A stretch of DNA of 64,000 nt. It comes from WTFY01 sp965205685 (GTDB lineage: Bacteria > Pseudomonadota > Gammaproteobacteria > UBA4575). The position numbers and the translations under genes are program-made. Positions within the stretch are counted from its first letter, which is position 1. Every line of letters starts with the position of its first letter. The notes beneath the pieces are model-generated. The model saw only the letters and a program-made list of their open reading frames with translations. It made no database searches and was not told the DNA's origin. Positions 52,586 through 61,645 of the stretch are shown one piece after another. The stretch is from contig OZ242174.1 in assembly GCA_965205685.1 (NCBI GenBank), forward strand, positions 744,001-808,000, read 5' to 3'.

Positions 52586-54898
52586 ATGAAGGCACTTTTC
52601 GACAAGAACCACCAGTTGCTGGAACGCATGGTGACCTGGGTCCTGGGCCATCGCGGGTGGGTCTTAGGCGCTGCCATGCTGCTGACGCTGGTCACGGCCG
52701 TGGGCGCGGTCTTTCTCGGCATCACCAATGACTACCGCATCCTGTTCGACGAGGGCAACCCGCAACTGGCTGCCCTGGATACGCTGCGGGATACGTACTC
52801 CACCTCGGATCGACTGCTGATTGCAGTGGCCCCCCGCGACGGCGAGACCTTCACGCGTGAAGTGCTGGGTGCCTTTGAAGAACTGACCGAAGCGGCATGG
52901 CGAACCCCGTATTCCAGCCGGGTGGACTCGCTGACCAACTACCTGCACAGCGAGGCATTTGGCGATGACCTGGTCGTCGCCCCGCTGGTCGAGGATGCAC
53001 GTGTGTTAAATGATGCCGAGCTTGCACGGGCCCGGGCCACCGCGCTCGGTGCAGACGAGTTGACCGGGCGCATCATTTCCCATGATGGGCGTGTCGGTGG
53101 CCTGCTGATCAATTTTGTCTTGCCTGATAAGCCCGACCAGGCAATCGTCGAGATTACCGACTATCTCAATGTATTGCTGGACGAGGCCCGTGCCCGCTAT
53201 CCGGGCGTTGACTTCTACATGACCGGCAGCATCGTCATGAACCGGGCCTTCGCCGATGCCACCCGCGATGACGTGCTGACCCTGACACCAATTGTGTTCT
53301 TTGTCATCGTGCTCGTGGCGGTGTTCCTTTTGCGATCACTCTGGTGCACAGTCGCGATCATGACCATGACCCTGTTCGTGGTCGGTACCACCATGGGCTT
53401 TGCGGGCTGGCTTGGCACGATCCTGAGTCCCGGCAATGCCGGGGTGCCCATCATCGTCATGACCGTCACGGTCGCCCATTCGATCCATGTGGTCACCGGG
53501 TACATGTCTGCCATGCGGCGCGGGCTTGACAAGAATGCGGCCATCGTCGAGTCCATACGCATCAATGCCTACCCCGTGTTCTTGACCTCGCTGACCACGA
53601 CCATCGGATTTCTCAGCCTGAATTTTGCGGATTCGCCGCCATTTCGCAGCCTGGGCAATTTCGTGGCATTCGGCATTTTCTGGGCATTCGTATATTCCAT
53701 GACGCTCCTGCCGGCGCTGCTTTCCGTCTTTCCCCTGCACGTGCGGGAAGTGCAAACGGCGCGGCGCGGTTTTTTCGATCGCCTGGCGGACTTTGTCATT
53801 GCCCGGCGAACGTTCCTGTTCTGGTTTCTGGGGCTGGTCGCAGTGGCCCTGATCTCGGGCATCCCGCGCAATGAGCTGACCGACAACTGGACGGAGTATT
53901 TTGATGAGCGGTACGAGCTGCGCCGTTCCACGGATTTTGTCATCGACAACCTGAGCGGCCTGGACCTGCTCGAGTATTCGCTGGATGCAGGCCGTGCCGA
54001 CGGCATCACCGACCCGGACTACCTGCGTGCCGTGGAGGCCTTTGCCGAGTGGTACCGCGAACAGCCGGAAGTCACCAATGTACAGGCCTTCACGGACATC
54101 ATGAAGCGCCTGAACCGCAACATGCACGCAGACGACCCCGCGTTCCACCGGCTGCCCGACACCCAGGAACTTGCTGCACAATACCTGCTGCTGTACGAGC
54201 TCTCGCTCCCCGAGGGCATGGATCTCAACGACCGCATCAACATGGCCAAGTCGGCCACCCGCATGACCGTGATGGCCCGGGACATGTCCACCCGCGAACT
54301 GCGCCAGCTCGAAGACCGTGCCCAGGCCTGGCTGGCGGCCAACCTGCCCGGTGTGACTTCGCAGGCCTCGGGGATCAGCATGATCTTTGCCTACATCACC
54401 GAACGCAACATCTACAGCATGCTGCAAGGCACGGTGATCGCCATGATTCTCATCTCGATGATCCTGGTGCTGGCCTTCAGGAGCGTGCGCCTGGGTCTCG
54501 TCAGCCTGGTGCCCAATTTCATTCCGGCGGCCATGAGTTTCGGCCTGTGGGGCTATCTCGTCGGCTACGTCGGCCTGCCCGCATCGATCGTGGTAGCCAT
54601 CGTCCTCGGCATCGTCGTGGACGACACGATTCATTTCCTGAGCAAGTACCTGAAAGCCCGGCGCGAGGGATTCCTCGCACCCGATGCGGTTCGCTTCTCC
54701 TTCAACACGGTGGGTCAGGCACTTTGGACCACGACCGCGGTCCTCGCGGCAGGCTTCCTGGTGTTCTCCTCGTCGGGATTCGAGCCGAGCTGGGCGCTCG
54801 GCATGCTGGTCGCCATCACGATCGTGTTTGCCCTGATAGCGGATTTCCTGCTTCTTCCGACCTTGCTGATTGCCATGGACCGCAAGCGATTGCGCTGA
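52586..54898 (+). CDS. RND/MMPL-family exporter
   Basis: A 770-aa inner-membrane protein of the MMPL/RND superfamily (lipid or hydrophobic-compound exporters). Two repeats of six helices are seen: one N-terminal helix before a periplasmic domain (about residues 40-230), a helix cluster around TLTPIVFFVIVLVAVFLL, a second periplasmic domain, and a C-terminal helix cluster with GIVVDDTIHFLSKYLKARREG, the RND motif with conserved acidic residues of proton relay. AGGAGG precedes the ATG at 52586. No membrane-fusion or outer-membrane partner is adjacent. The substrate is unknown. Confidence 0.88.
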   Translation: MKALFDKNHQLLERMVTWVLGHRGWVLGAAMLLTLVTAVGAVFLGITNDYRILFDEGNPQLAALDTLRDTYSTSDRLLIAVAPRDGETFTREVLGAFEELTEAAWRTPYSSRVDSLTNYLHSEAFGDDLVVAPLVEDARVLNDAELARARATALGADELTGRIISHDGRVGGLLINFVLPDKPDQAIVEITDYLNVLLDEARARYPGVDFYMTGSIVMNRAFADATRDDVLTLTPIVFFVIVLVAVFLLRSLWCTVAIMTMTLFVVGTTMGFAGWLGTILSPGNAGVPIIVMTVTVAHSIHVVTGYMSAMRRGLDKNAAIVESIRINAYPVFLTSLTTTIGFLSLNFADSPPFRSLGNFVAFGIFWAFVYSMTLLPALLSVFPLHVREVQTARRGFFDRLADFVIARRTFLFWFLGLVAVALISGIPRNELTDNWTEYFDERYELRRSTDFVIDNLSGLDLLEYSLDAGRADGITDPDYLRAVEAFAEWYREQPEVTNVQAFTDIMKRLNRNMHADDPAFHRLPDTQELAAQYLLLYELSLPEGMDLNDRINMAKSATRMTVMARDMSTRELRQLEDRAQAWLAANLPGVTSQASGISMIFAYITERNIYSMLQGTVIAMILISMILVLAFRSVRLGLVSLVPNFIPAAMSFGLWGYLVGYVGLPASIVVAIVLGIVVDDTIHFLSKYLKARREGFLAPDAVRFSFNTVGQALWTTTAVLAAGFLVFSSSGFEPSWALGMLVAITIVFALIADFLLLPTLLIAMDRKRLR

Positions 54899-54953
54899 GG
54901 GTCGGCATTACCCGGTGACTTGTCAGAACGGCGGGTGGTCCCCGGCCGGCGTG

Positions 54954-55748
54954 TTACTTGGCCCAGTAAAAGCGGTTGGGAATTTTCTGGCCCATGCCGA
55001 GCTGGTGGGCCGACTGCAGGCATTTCCAGGCAAAATCCTGCGCCTGGTAGACGGCGGACAGCACCTCCTGTCCATGGGCCAGCAGCCCGGCGATGGCCGC
55101 CGCCAGCGTGCAGCCCGTGCCGTGGTACTGTCCCGGCATGCGCGGCCAGGCGTGCGAGTTGAGCTTGCGGTGATTGCCGTACAGGGCATTGTGAACTTCG
55201 TTTGCATCCTCCTGGCTGTCCGTGACCAGCACGTAATGTGCCCCGCGCTCAAGGATGGCCATGGCACAGGCCTCCAGCGTATCGCCCTCCGGTGCCAGCA
55301 TTTTCACTTCGTGGCGGTTGGGCGTGATGACATTGACCAGCGGCGTGAGCAGCGCGTTGATGGCCTGTACCACACCGTCGTCTGCCAGCACCTTGCCCCC
55401 GCCTGCGCAGATGACCGGGTCCAGCACCACCAGCAGCCGGGGATAGTCCATCAGCAGTGAGTGGATGGCGCCTGCAGTTTCCACGCTCCCGACCAGGCCG
55501 ATCTTGATGGCCGCGACATCCATGTCCTCCAGAACCACGCGGGCCTGCTCGATGATCATGTGCTCATCAACTTGTAGAGTTTTCTGCACGTTCGTAGTAT
55601 TTTGAACCGTGATTGACGTGATCACGGGCGCCGTATGGCAGCCCAAGCTGGCCAGCGTTTCAATGTCGGCCTGTATGCCCGCCCCGCCTGTCGGGTCCGA
55701 GCCAGACATCGCCATTACTACAGGAACCGATGCAGTACTTTCATTCAT
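54954..55748 (-). CDS. thiD: Hydroxymethylpyrimidine/phosphomethylpyrimidine kinase ThiD
   Basis: Phosphorylates HMP and HMP-phosphate for thiamine synthesis; ribokinase fold. The 264-aa protein has the N-terminal MAMSGSDPTGGAGIQADIET signature, LDPVICAGGGKVL, and the anion-hole/catalytic GQYHGTGCTLAAAIAG. Starts are divergent from the rubredoxin gene by 24 bp. In many gammaproteobacteria thiD and thiE are adjacent; here the RES/Xre pair and an MMPL exporter separate them. Confidence 0.93.
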   Translation of the reverse strand: MNESTASVPVVMAMSGSDPTGGAGIQADIETLASLGCHTAPVITSITVQNTTNVQKTLQVDEHMIIEQARVVLEDMDVAAIKIGLVGSVETAGAIHSLLMDYPRLLVVLDPVICAGGGKVLADDGVVQAINALLTPLVNVITPNRHEVKMLAPEGDTLEACAMAILERGAHYVLVTDSQEDANEVHNALYGNHRKLNSHAWPRMPGQYHGTGCTLAAAIAGLLAHGQEVLSAVYQAQDFAWKCLQSAHQLGMGQKIPNRFYWAK

Positions 55749-55772
55749 TGCAGGTGCGCAAGAACAGGATCA

Positions 55773-55943
55773 ATGCAGTATAAAACATATATGTGCGTGA
55801 TTTGCGGGTGGATCTACGACGAAGCCCGCGGGGCTCCGGATGAGGGCATCGCTCCCGGCACGCGCTGGGAGGACATTCCCTTGAACTGGTGCTGCCCCGA
55901 ATGCGGGGCGATGAAAGACGACTTCCAGATGATCGAGGTCTAG
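55773..55943 (+). CDS. rubA: Rubredoxin
   Basis: Small iron protein (56 aa) for one-electron transfer. The Fe-S4 site ligands are Cys8/Cys11 (MCVICGW) and Cys41/Cys44 (CPECG); an extra Cys40 precedes the second pair. It keeps the rubredoxin core WIYDEARGAPDEGIAPGTRWEDIP. An AGGAT precedes the ATG at 55773. It is divergent from thiD and convergent with the class II aldolase gene, overlapping the latter stop by 4 bp. Confidence 0.94.
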   Translation: MQYKTYMCVICGWIYDEARGAPDEGIAPGTRWEDIPLNWCCPECGAMKDDFQMIEV

Positions 55944-56494
55944 CGCCCGATCTGTCTTGCCAGGTGCGAGATTTTTGCGGACTGCTCAAGCGAGCACGTC
56001 CATTTGTATGCCAGGTCCAGCGATTCGGCGCAGGTGTAGACCCCGTGCCCGCAGGTTACGGTAATGCGGTGTTCGCTCAGGGCGCGCGCGACCACTTGCG
56101 GCGACTGCTCGGCGTATTGATCAAAGGGGATGCGGTGTACGGGCACTCTCGGGAAATACAGCTGTCCCTCGAAATCCACAGGTATGAAATCCTCCCCGTC
56201 CAGGGTGACCGCAATGCTGTACGGCCCGTGGCTGTGCAGCAGGACACGCGCTTTTGGGTTTTGCCGGTACACTTCGAGATGCAGTTTTATGTCAAACGAA
56301 GCATTCTCACCCGCATCGCCCTGCATGCTGCAGGCCACCAGGTCCTCGGGCGCCAGGGTGTCTGCACAGGATCCCGAAGGGGTGATCCAGACGGTGTCGC
56401 CTTCACGGAACGAGGCATTGCCGCTGTGTGAGTCGTTGTAGCCGTACTGGCGCAGCCAGGAATAGCAGGCCACCAGTTTTTCTTTCGTGCACAT
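55940..56494 (-). CDS. Class II aldolase/adducin family protein
   Basis: A 184-aa protein of the class II aldolase/adducin fold (relatives: fuculose-1-phosphate and ribulose-5-phosphate aldolase/epimerases). The Zn-binding His residues are present in LLHSHGPYS and, near the C terminus, TCGHGVYTCA; the N-terminal substrate loop contains SHSGNASFREGD and TPSG. It is divergent from a PfkB sugar/nucleoside kinase gene across 115 bp that contain a short palindrome, which suggests, but does not prove, a joint salvage role. Confidence 0.85.
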   Translation of the reverse strand: MCTKEKLVACYSWLRQYGYNDSHSGNASFREGDTVWITPSGSCADTLAPEDLVACSMQGDAGENASFDIKLHLEVYRQNPKARVLLHSHGPYSIAVTLDGEDFIPVDFEGQLYFPRVPVHRIPFDQYAEQSPQVVARALSEHRITVTCGHGVYTCAESLDLAYKWTCSLEQSAKISHLARQIGR

Positions 56495-56553
56495 GGATTC
56501 GAAAGTTGATTTGTTTTATTGTCGGACGCGTTATTCAGCCAATGCCAGGACGG

Positions 56554-56567
56554 GTATCTTGAGATAC
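56554..56567. promoter_or_regulatory. Short palindrome between aldolase and kinase genes
   Basis: GTATCT-TG-AGATAC is a perfect 6-bp-arm dyad between the divergent aldolase (start 56494) and kinase (start 56610) genes. It is a candidate operator that could serve both. Short dyads of this size arise by chance, so support is modest. Confidence 0.3.
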
Positions 56568-56609
56568 ATGAATGCCAGCCACTTTCGGAACGTGTAAGAG
56601 GACATACCG

Positions 56610-57542
56610 ATGTCAGCCCTGATCTGCGGTTCTCTCGCTTACGATACCATCATGGTATTTCCGGGTCGATTCAAGGAGCACATCCTGCCGGAAAAAGTGC
56701 ACATCCTGAATGTCTCCTTCATGGTGCCGCAGATTCGCCGCGAGTTCGGGGGATGTGCCGGCAATATTGCCTATAACCTGCACCTGCTGGGCGGTGAAGG
56801 CCAGATCATGGCCACGGCGGGGCAGGATTTTGAGCCCTACGCCGAATGGATCGAGCAGTGCGGCCTGAGCCAGCGCTACATCAAGAAAATCGGGCATGAA
56901 TACACCGCGCAGGCGTTCGTCACCACGGACCTGGACGACAACCAGATCACCGCATTCCACTCGGGTGCCATGAACAACTCGCATGAAAACGATGTGCCCT
57001 CCGACGGGGACATCAGCATTGCGATCATCTCGCCGGACGGCAAGGAAGGCATGCTGCAGCATGCCCAGCAGTGCCATGAAGCCGGGATTCCGTTCATCTT
57101 CGACCCGGGCCAGGGCATGCCCATGTTCAACGGCGATGAACTGCTGTCGTTCATCGAGCAGGCCAGCTACATCTGCGTGAACGATTACGAGTCGGAATTG
57201 CTGCAGGAGCGCACTGGCCTCGGGATCCAGAAGATCGCCGAACAGGTGGAGGCCATGATCGTGACCTACGGCAGCAAGGGTTCCGCCATTCATACCGATG
57301 GCAGCCGTATCGAGATCCCGGCGGTGTGGGCCGGCTCGGTTCAGGACCCGACCGGCTGCGGGGACGCCTATCGCGGCGGGTTGCTGTTTGGCCTGATGAA
57401 CGGCCTGGACTGGGAAGTCAGCGGCCGCATCGCCTCGCTGATCAGTGCCATCAAGGTGGCGCACCCCGGCACCCAGAACCACAGCATTACCCCGGACGAG
57501 TTCAGGGAGCGTTACGAGCAGGAGTTCGGTCACGCATTCTGA
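56610..57542 (+). CDS. PfkB-family carbohydrate kinase (adenosine-kinase-like)
   Basis: A 310-aa ribokinase/PfkB-fold kinase. Motifs: REFGGCAGNIAYNLHLLGG near the N terminus (PfkB signature 1) and DPTGCGDAYRGGLLFG near residue 247 (signature 2, with the catalytic Asp and anion hole). Its N terminus (MSALICGSLAYDTIMVFPGRF) is of the widespread proteobacterial group annotated as carbohydrate or adenosine kinase; the substrate is not established. An AGAGGA precedes the ATG. It is divergent from the class II aldolase and convergent with the HAD gene. Confidence 0.87.
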   Translation: MSALICGSLAYDTIMVFPGRFKEHILPEKVHILNVSFMVPQIRREFGGCAGNIAYNLHLLGGEGQIMATAGQDFEPYAEWIEQCGLSQRYIKKIGHEYTAQAFVTTDLDDNQITAFHSGAMNNSHENDVPSDGDISIAIISPDGKEGMLQHAQQCHEAGIPFIFDPGQGMPMFNGDELLSFIEQASYICVNDYESELLQERTGLGIQKIAEQVEAMIVTYGSKGSAIHTDGSRIEIPAVWAGSVQDPTGCGDAYRGGLLFGLMNGLDWEVSGRIASLISAIKVAHPGTQNHSITPDEFRERYEQEFGHAF

Positions 57543-57558
57543 CGTTTGCGCTGCGCGA

Positions 57559-58215
57559 CTATGATTTCAGGCTGATCTGCTTCCAGCCGAGCTTGCTCGC
57601 ATGGGCCGCAAGCTTCTCGTCGGCATCAACCGCGACCGGGAAGCCGACATGCTCAAGCAGTGGCAAATCATTAAAGGAATCGGTGTAGAAGTAGCTGTCC
57701 TGCAGGCTCTTGGAGCAGGAGTCGGCCCATTGGTCAGCACGCGTGACCTTGCCCGGCCCGAAGCAGGGAATGCCTTCAACCGCACCCGTGAACTCCCCGT
57801 TCTCCTGCGCCGGTTCGGTGGCGATCAGGTTTTCGATTCCCAGCAGTTCGCAGATCGGCTCGACGATGAAGCGGTTGGTCGAGGTGATGATCACCAGCTC
57901 GTCGCCGGCCTCGCGGTGTTGGCGGATGAGTTCATGGGCCTTGGCCTTGATCATCGGCCGGATGCGGGTCTCGACAAACCGGCTCCGCCATCGGCACAGC
58001 TCGGCGTAGGAATTTTCAGCCAGCGGCTTGAGGGCGAAGTCGAGGAATTCCAGGATGTCGAACGTGCCGGCGAGGTACTCCCGGTAAAAGCGCTCGTTTT
58101 CCTTTTCGTACGTGGCGCGGTCCACCTTGCCGGTAGTGGCGAGATAGCGGCCCCATTCATAGTCACTGTCCCCGTCCAGCAGGGTTTCATCGAGATCAAG
58201 GAAAACAATGGCCAT
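57559..58215 (-). CDS. HAD-IB family phosphatase
   Basis: A 218-aa HAD-superfamily hydrolase of subfamily IB, the group with SerB and related phosphatases. It has the DLDETLLDGDS motif I (nucleophile Asp7, acid/base Asp9), the ITSTN motif II, the lysine in GPGKVTRAD, and the acidic pair in YTDSFNDLPLLE. Start at 58215 (MAIVFLDLDE) is preferred over 58230. It is convergent with the PfkB kinase. Substrate unknown; histidinol-phosphatase or phosphoserine-phosphatase activity are both known in the subfamily. Confidence 0.87.
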   Translation of the reverse strand: MAIVFLDLDETLLDGDSDYEWGRYLATTGKVDRATYEKENERFYREYLAGTFDILEFLDFALKPLAENSYAELCRWRSRFVETRIRPMIKAKAHELIRQHREAGDELVIITSTNRFIVEPICELLGIENLIATEPAQENGEFTGAVEGIPCFGPGKVTRADQWADSCSKSLQDSYFYTDSFNDLPLLEHVGFPVAVDADEKLAAHASKLGWKQISLKS

Positions 58216-58287
58216 GGCAGCAGGGTTCACTCAACGGTGCAGGGGAATCCGGTATTTTAAGCCCTTGTGCACAAGAATGGGTGTCGC

Positions 58288-58707
58288 TCAGAAGGGTTTG
58301 ACGACGACCAGCACGACGATGGCCACCAGGGCCAGTACGGGCGCCTCGTTGAACCAGCGGTACCATACGTGGGAGCGGGTGTTCCTGTCTTCCCGGAATG
58401 CCTTCAGGATCACGCCGCACCAGACGTGGTAGAAAATCAGCAACCCGACCAGTGCGAGCTTGAGGGCCATCCAGCCGGTATGCAGGAAGCCCGGTACGTA
58501 ATGGAGGATGGCAATGCCGGACAGCAGCGCCAGTACCGCACTCGGTGTCATGATTCCCCGGAAAAGTTTGCGCTCCATGATCTTGAAGCGTTCCTGGCTG
58601 GCCTGGTCGGTCGACATCGCATGGTATACGAACAGGCGCGGCAGGTAGAACAGTCCTGCGAACCAGGTGATGACGAAAACAATGTGAAACGCCTTGATCC
58701 AGAGCAT
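58288..58707 (-). CDS. hemJ: HemJ-like protoporphyrinogen IX oxidase (CopD/UPF0093 family)
   Basis: Small integral membrane protein that oxidises protoporphyrinogen IX in the heme pathway of many bacteria without HemG/HemY. The 139-aa product starts MLWIKAFHIVFVITWFAGLFYLPRLFVYHA at the ATG 58707, with the conserved His8 and four predicted helices. The longer frame upstream overlaps the end of the ClC gene and is not family-like. It forms part of the hemJ/argC/erpA neighbourhood also seen in Pseudomonas-type genomes. Confidence 0.85.
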   Translation of the reverse strand: MLWIKAFHIVFVITWFAGLFYLPRLFVYHAMSTDQASQERFKIMERKLFRGIMTPSAVLALLSGIAILHYVPGFLHTGWMALKLALVGLLIFYHVWCGVILKAFREDRNTRSHVWYRWFNEAPVLALVAIVVLVVVKPF

Positions 58708-58730
58708 ATCGGTGATCCGGGTAGTTGCCG

Positions 58731-60482
58731 CTAGGTGAAGTATGAACTTTTCAGGTTGGCGAAGGTGAGCACGCCGTAGATCTTGGCCGCACCTTCGACT
58801 GAGAAACTGCGAATGCACAGCGCTTCCACGTTTTCCCTCAAGAACTGCTCGCGCGCGGAGCTGACGGTGGCCTTCAGATCGGTAAATCCAGCCCGCAAGC
58901 GCTTGGCAGGAATTTTCATGAGGTCGATGTCAGTCTCGCCAAGCCCCTCGTTTTCCATCAGGAAGTTGGTCAGATCCTTAGCCGCCAGTACCGACGTACC
59001 GGAGTCTTCCAGGATCACGATCCACTCCGTCCCGCCCTTGACCAGTTCCTTGGCCTGTCCGGGTGTGACCGCCCGGGGGCTGTTCTTGATGTTGCGGTTC
59101 ATGATATTGACCACGCCCACCCGACCGAAGGCCTGGCCCAGGGGGTTGTGGCGATAATCCATGCCGCGTTCTCGCATCAGCGTGCGGTAAATGGAGTGCT
59201 GGCCAAACAGCACGCTGGCCGTCAGCCCCGCCGTGACGATCGCCAGCATCCCGGGCAGGATCACGTTCGAGTTGCGGGTCAGCTCAAAGACCGCGGTCAG
59301 TGCCGCAAGCGGAGCCTGCAGGACCGCGCCCATCATCGCACCCATGCCGATCAGGGCATACAGACCCGGGGAGGAGGTGGGTCCAGGGATCGCCCATTGC
59401 CCGAGAATGCCCATCATGCCGCCGAGGCATGCGCCGATGAAGAAGGTCGGGCCAATCAGCCCGGCCGGCAGCCCGAGGCCTACACTGCAGGCAGTGGCCA
59501 CCACCTTGGCTGCAAATATCATGAGCAGCAGGACCAGCCCGATCTCGTTTTGCAGGATGCTGCTTGCCGTGTCGTAGCCCAGCCCCATGATTTGCGGGAC
59601 GAACACGGCCAAGACGCCCGTGATGGCGCCTGCGATCAGGAATCGTTTCCAGAGCGGCAGTTCGCGCCCGGTGCGTGCCGTAAACCGGGTCAGGAAAATA
59701 AAGAGAAATGCGGCAAACCCGGTAACCATTCCAAGCAGGACAATGTAGGGAAGCTCAAGCAGGGTGATGAACTCGAAGTTGGGCACGGAGAATACGGGTT
59801 CTGCCCCGAACACGGCCCGGGAAATCGCCGTGGCGCTGACGGCCGCCAGGATGACCGGCAGGAACCCGGCCAGCGTGTATTCCATCATCACCACTTCCAG
59901 GGCAAAGATCACACCGGCCAGCGGGGTGTTGAACGAGGCGCTGATGCCGGCCGCTGCCCCGCAGGCGATCAGCGTGCGGATCGCATTGTCCGGGAGCGTC
60001 AGGCGCTGTCCCAGGAGACTGCCGGTGGCCGCCCCCAGGTGCACGGAAGGGCCTTCGCGCCCCATGGACTGTCCCGAAATGATGGCAAGTGCCGCGCCCA
60101 CGTACTGCAGTACCAGGCCCCGCAGACCCAGGTATCCCCGGTTGTAGGAAAGCCGTTCCATGACGTGCAGCACGCCCACGGTGTTCTGCCCCTTGGCCCA
60201 GAGCCTGAATACCAGCGCAATCAGAAGCGCCCCGGCCACGGGCAGTGCAATGCGAAAGGCGAGCGGCAGCCCTTCAAAGTTTCCGGGCGCATTGTCTGGC
60301 AGGAAAAGCAGCTGGGCATATTCGATCAGCAGCCGGAAGGATACGATCACAAGCCCCGTTGCCAGCCCGGCAATCACGCTCAGGACCGCAAGCAGGGCCA
60401 GCGCGTCCGGCCTTGAGGTGCGAAACCGCAGGTCCTCGAGCGCAGTATGAATGAAGCTTCTGAAGCGCGGCAGCTTTTTCAT
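58731..60482 (-). CDS. ClC-family chloride/anion transporter
   Basis: A 583-aa ClC membrane protein with many re-entrant helices. The selectivity-filter segments are present: SMGREGPSVHLGAA (gating Glu as in Cl-/H+ exchangers) and GLPAGLIGP (a variant of GxFxP), with a C-terminal cytosolic tail (~130 residues) of CBS-like character (VTPGQAKELVKGGTEWIVI). The start at 60482 (MKKLPRFRSFIHTALEDL) is chosen; the frame is open ~147 codons further, overlapping argC on the other strand. Divergent from argC with ~100 bp between. Confidence 0.9.
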   Translation of the reverse strand: MKKLPRFRSFIHTALEDLRFRTSRPDALALLAVLSVIAGLATGLVIVSFRLLIEYAQLLFLPDNAPGNFEGLPLAFRIALPVAGALLIALVFRLWAKGQNTVGVLHVMERLSYNRGYLGLRGLVLQYVGAALAIISGQSMGREGPSVHLGAATGSLLGQRLTLPDNAIRTLIACGAAAGISASFNTPLAGVIFALEVVMMEYTLAGFLPVILAAVSATAISRAVFGAEPVFSVPNFEFITLLELPYIVLLGMVTGFAAFLFIFLTRFTARTGRELPLWKRFLIAGAITGVLAVFVPQIMGLGYDTASSILQNEIGLVLLLMIFAAKVVATACSVGLGLPAGLIGPTFFIGACLGGMMGILGQWAIPGPTSSPGLYALIGMGAMMGAVLQAPLAALTAVFELTRNSNVILPGMLAIVTAGLTASVLFGQHSIYRTLMRERGMDYRHNPLGQAFGRVGVVNIMNRNIKNSPRAVTPGQAKELVKGGTEWIVILEDSGTSVLAAKDLTNFLMENEGLGETDIDLMKIPAKRLRAGFTDLKATVSSAREQFLRENVEALCIRSFSVEGAAKIYGVLTFANLKSSYFT

Positions 60483-60525
60483 AGCAGGGATTATGCCAGA
60501 GGTAATCCGGGGCAGGGTCCGGCTT

Positions 60526-60553
60526 TTGGCTGCCTGCGCGAATCTTGTATGAT
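60526..60553 (+). promoter_or_regulatory. Sigma70-type promoter of argC
   Basis: A -35 TTGGCT (60526-60531) and a -10 TATGAT (60548-60553), spacer 16 bp, lie 30 nt upstream of the argC ATG. The fit to the sigma70 consensus is good (4/6 and 5/6) and the distance is suitable for a short leader. Confidence 0.5.
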
Positions 60554-60582
60554 GCACGGGACCCCAACATGGACCAGCCAAG

Positions 60583-61614
60583 ATGATTTCTGTCGGAATA
60601 GTCGGAGGAACCGGATACACCGGTGCGGAACTGCTGCGCCTGCTCGCCACCCACCCCGGGGCCCGCGTGCAGGCCGTGACCTCGCGAAGCGAGGCCGGCA
60701 ATGCGCTCGCTGGACTGTACCCCCACCTCTCCGGCCTGGGCGAGCTGGAATTCGTGGCGCCTGATCCGTCCGAACTCAAGCAGTGCGATTGCGTCTTTTT
60801 TGCCGCACCCAACGGCACCGCCATGCACATGGTGCCGGAACTGGTTGAAGCCGGGGTCCGGGTCATTGATCTGGCAGCGGATTTCAGGATCAAGGATGCA
60901 GCCACCTGGGAGCATTGGTACAAGCAGGCGCATGCCTGCCCGGAATTACTGCAGGAGGCCGTCTACGGGCTTCCCGAGGTGCATCGCGAGGACATCCGAA
61001 GCGCGCGCCTGGTCGCCAATCCGGGCTGCTACCCCACGGCCATCATCCTGGCCGTCCTGCCCCTGCTTGAGCAGGGACTGGCCGGGCAGGCCCCCCTGAT
61101 CGCGGATGCCAAGTCCGGGGTAAGCGGTGCCGGGCGGGGTGCTAATGTACCGACCCTGTTCAGCGAGGCCGGGGAAAATTTCAAGGCGTACAACGTGGCT
61201 GCCCATCGGCACTGGCCGGAGATCACGCAGGAGCTGCAAGGCATCAGCGAGGCCCCGGTGAACCTTACGTTTACTCCACATCTTGTGCCCATGGTGCGAG
61301 GCATATTTGCCACCGTCTACGTGCAGGGCGTGGAGTCTTCGGTGGATCTGGACTCCATCTACAGGCAGCGGTTTACTCAGGAACCCTTTGTCGAGGTCCT
61401 GCAGGGCGATGCGCTGCCGGAGACCAAGCACGTGCGCGGCTCCAACTCCTGCCGCATCTCCGTGCAGCGGCCCAACGGTGGCGACATGGTGGTCGTGTTG
61501 TCGGTGATCGACAATCTGGTCAAGGGGGCGGCAGGGCAGGCCGTGCAGAACATGAACCTCATGTTCGGCCTCGATGAAACCTCAGGGCTCCAGGCCGCGG
61601 GCCTTTTCCCGTAG
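60583..61614 (+). CDS. argC: N-acetyl-gamma-glutamyl-phosphate reductase
   Basis: NADPH-dependent reduction in arginine synthesis, from N-acetylglutamyl phosphate to the semialdehyde. The 343-aa product starts MISVGIVGGTGYTGAELLRLL (Rossmann motif) and has the active-site Cys in ANPGCYPTA and the catalytic His region FTPHLVPMVRGIF. Other arg genes are not in this window. It is followed by the DUF6776 gene after ~30 nt, with erpA further on. Confidence 0.97.
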   Translation: MISVGIVGGTGYTGAELLRLLATHPGARVQAVTSRSEAGNALAGLYPHLSGLGELEFVAPDPSELKQCDCVFFAAPNGTAMHMVPELVEAGVRVIDLAADFRIKDAATWEHWYKQAHACPELLQEAVYGLPEVHREDIRSARLVANPGCYPTAIILAVLPLLEQGLAGQAPLIADAKSGVSGAGRGANVPTLFSEAGENFKAYNVAAHRHWPEITQELQGISEAPVNLTFTPHLVPMVRGIFATVYVQGVESSVDLDSIYRQRFTQEPFVEVLQGDALPETKHVRGSNSCRISVQRPNGGDMVVVLSVIDNLVKGAAGQAVQNMNLMFGLDETSGLQAAGLFP

Positions 61615-61645
61615 GCCTTCGCTGGGTTTCGGTCTTGTCAGGACG

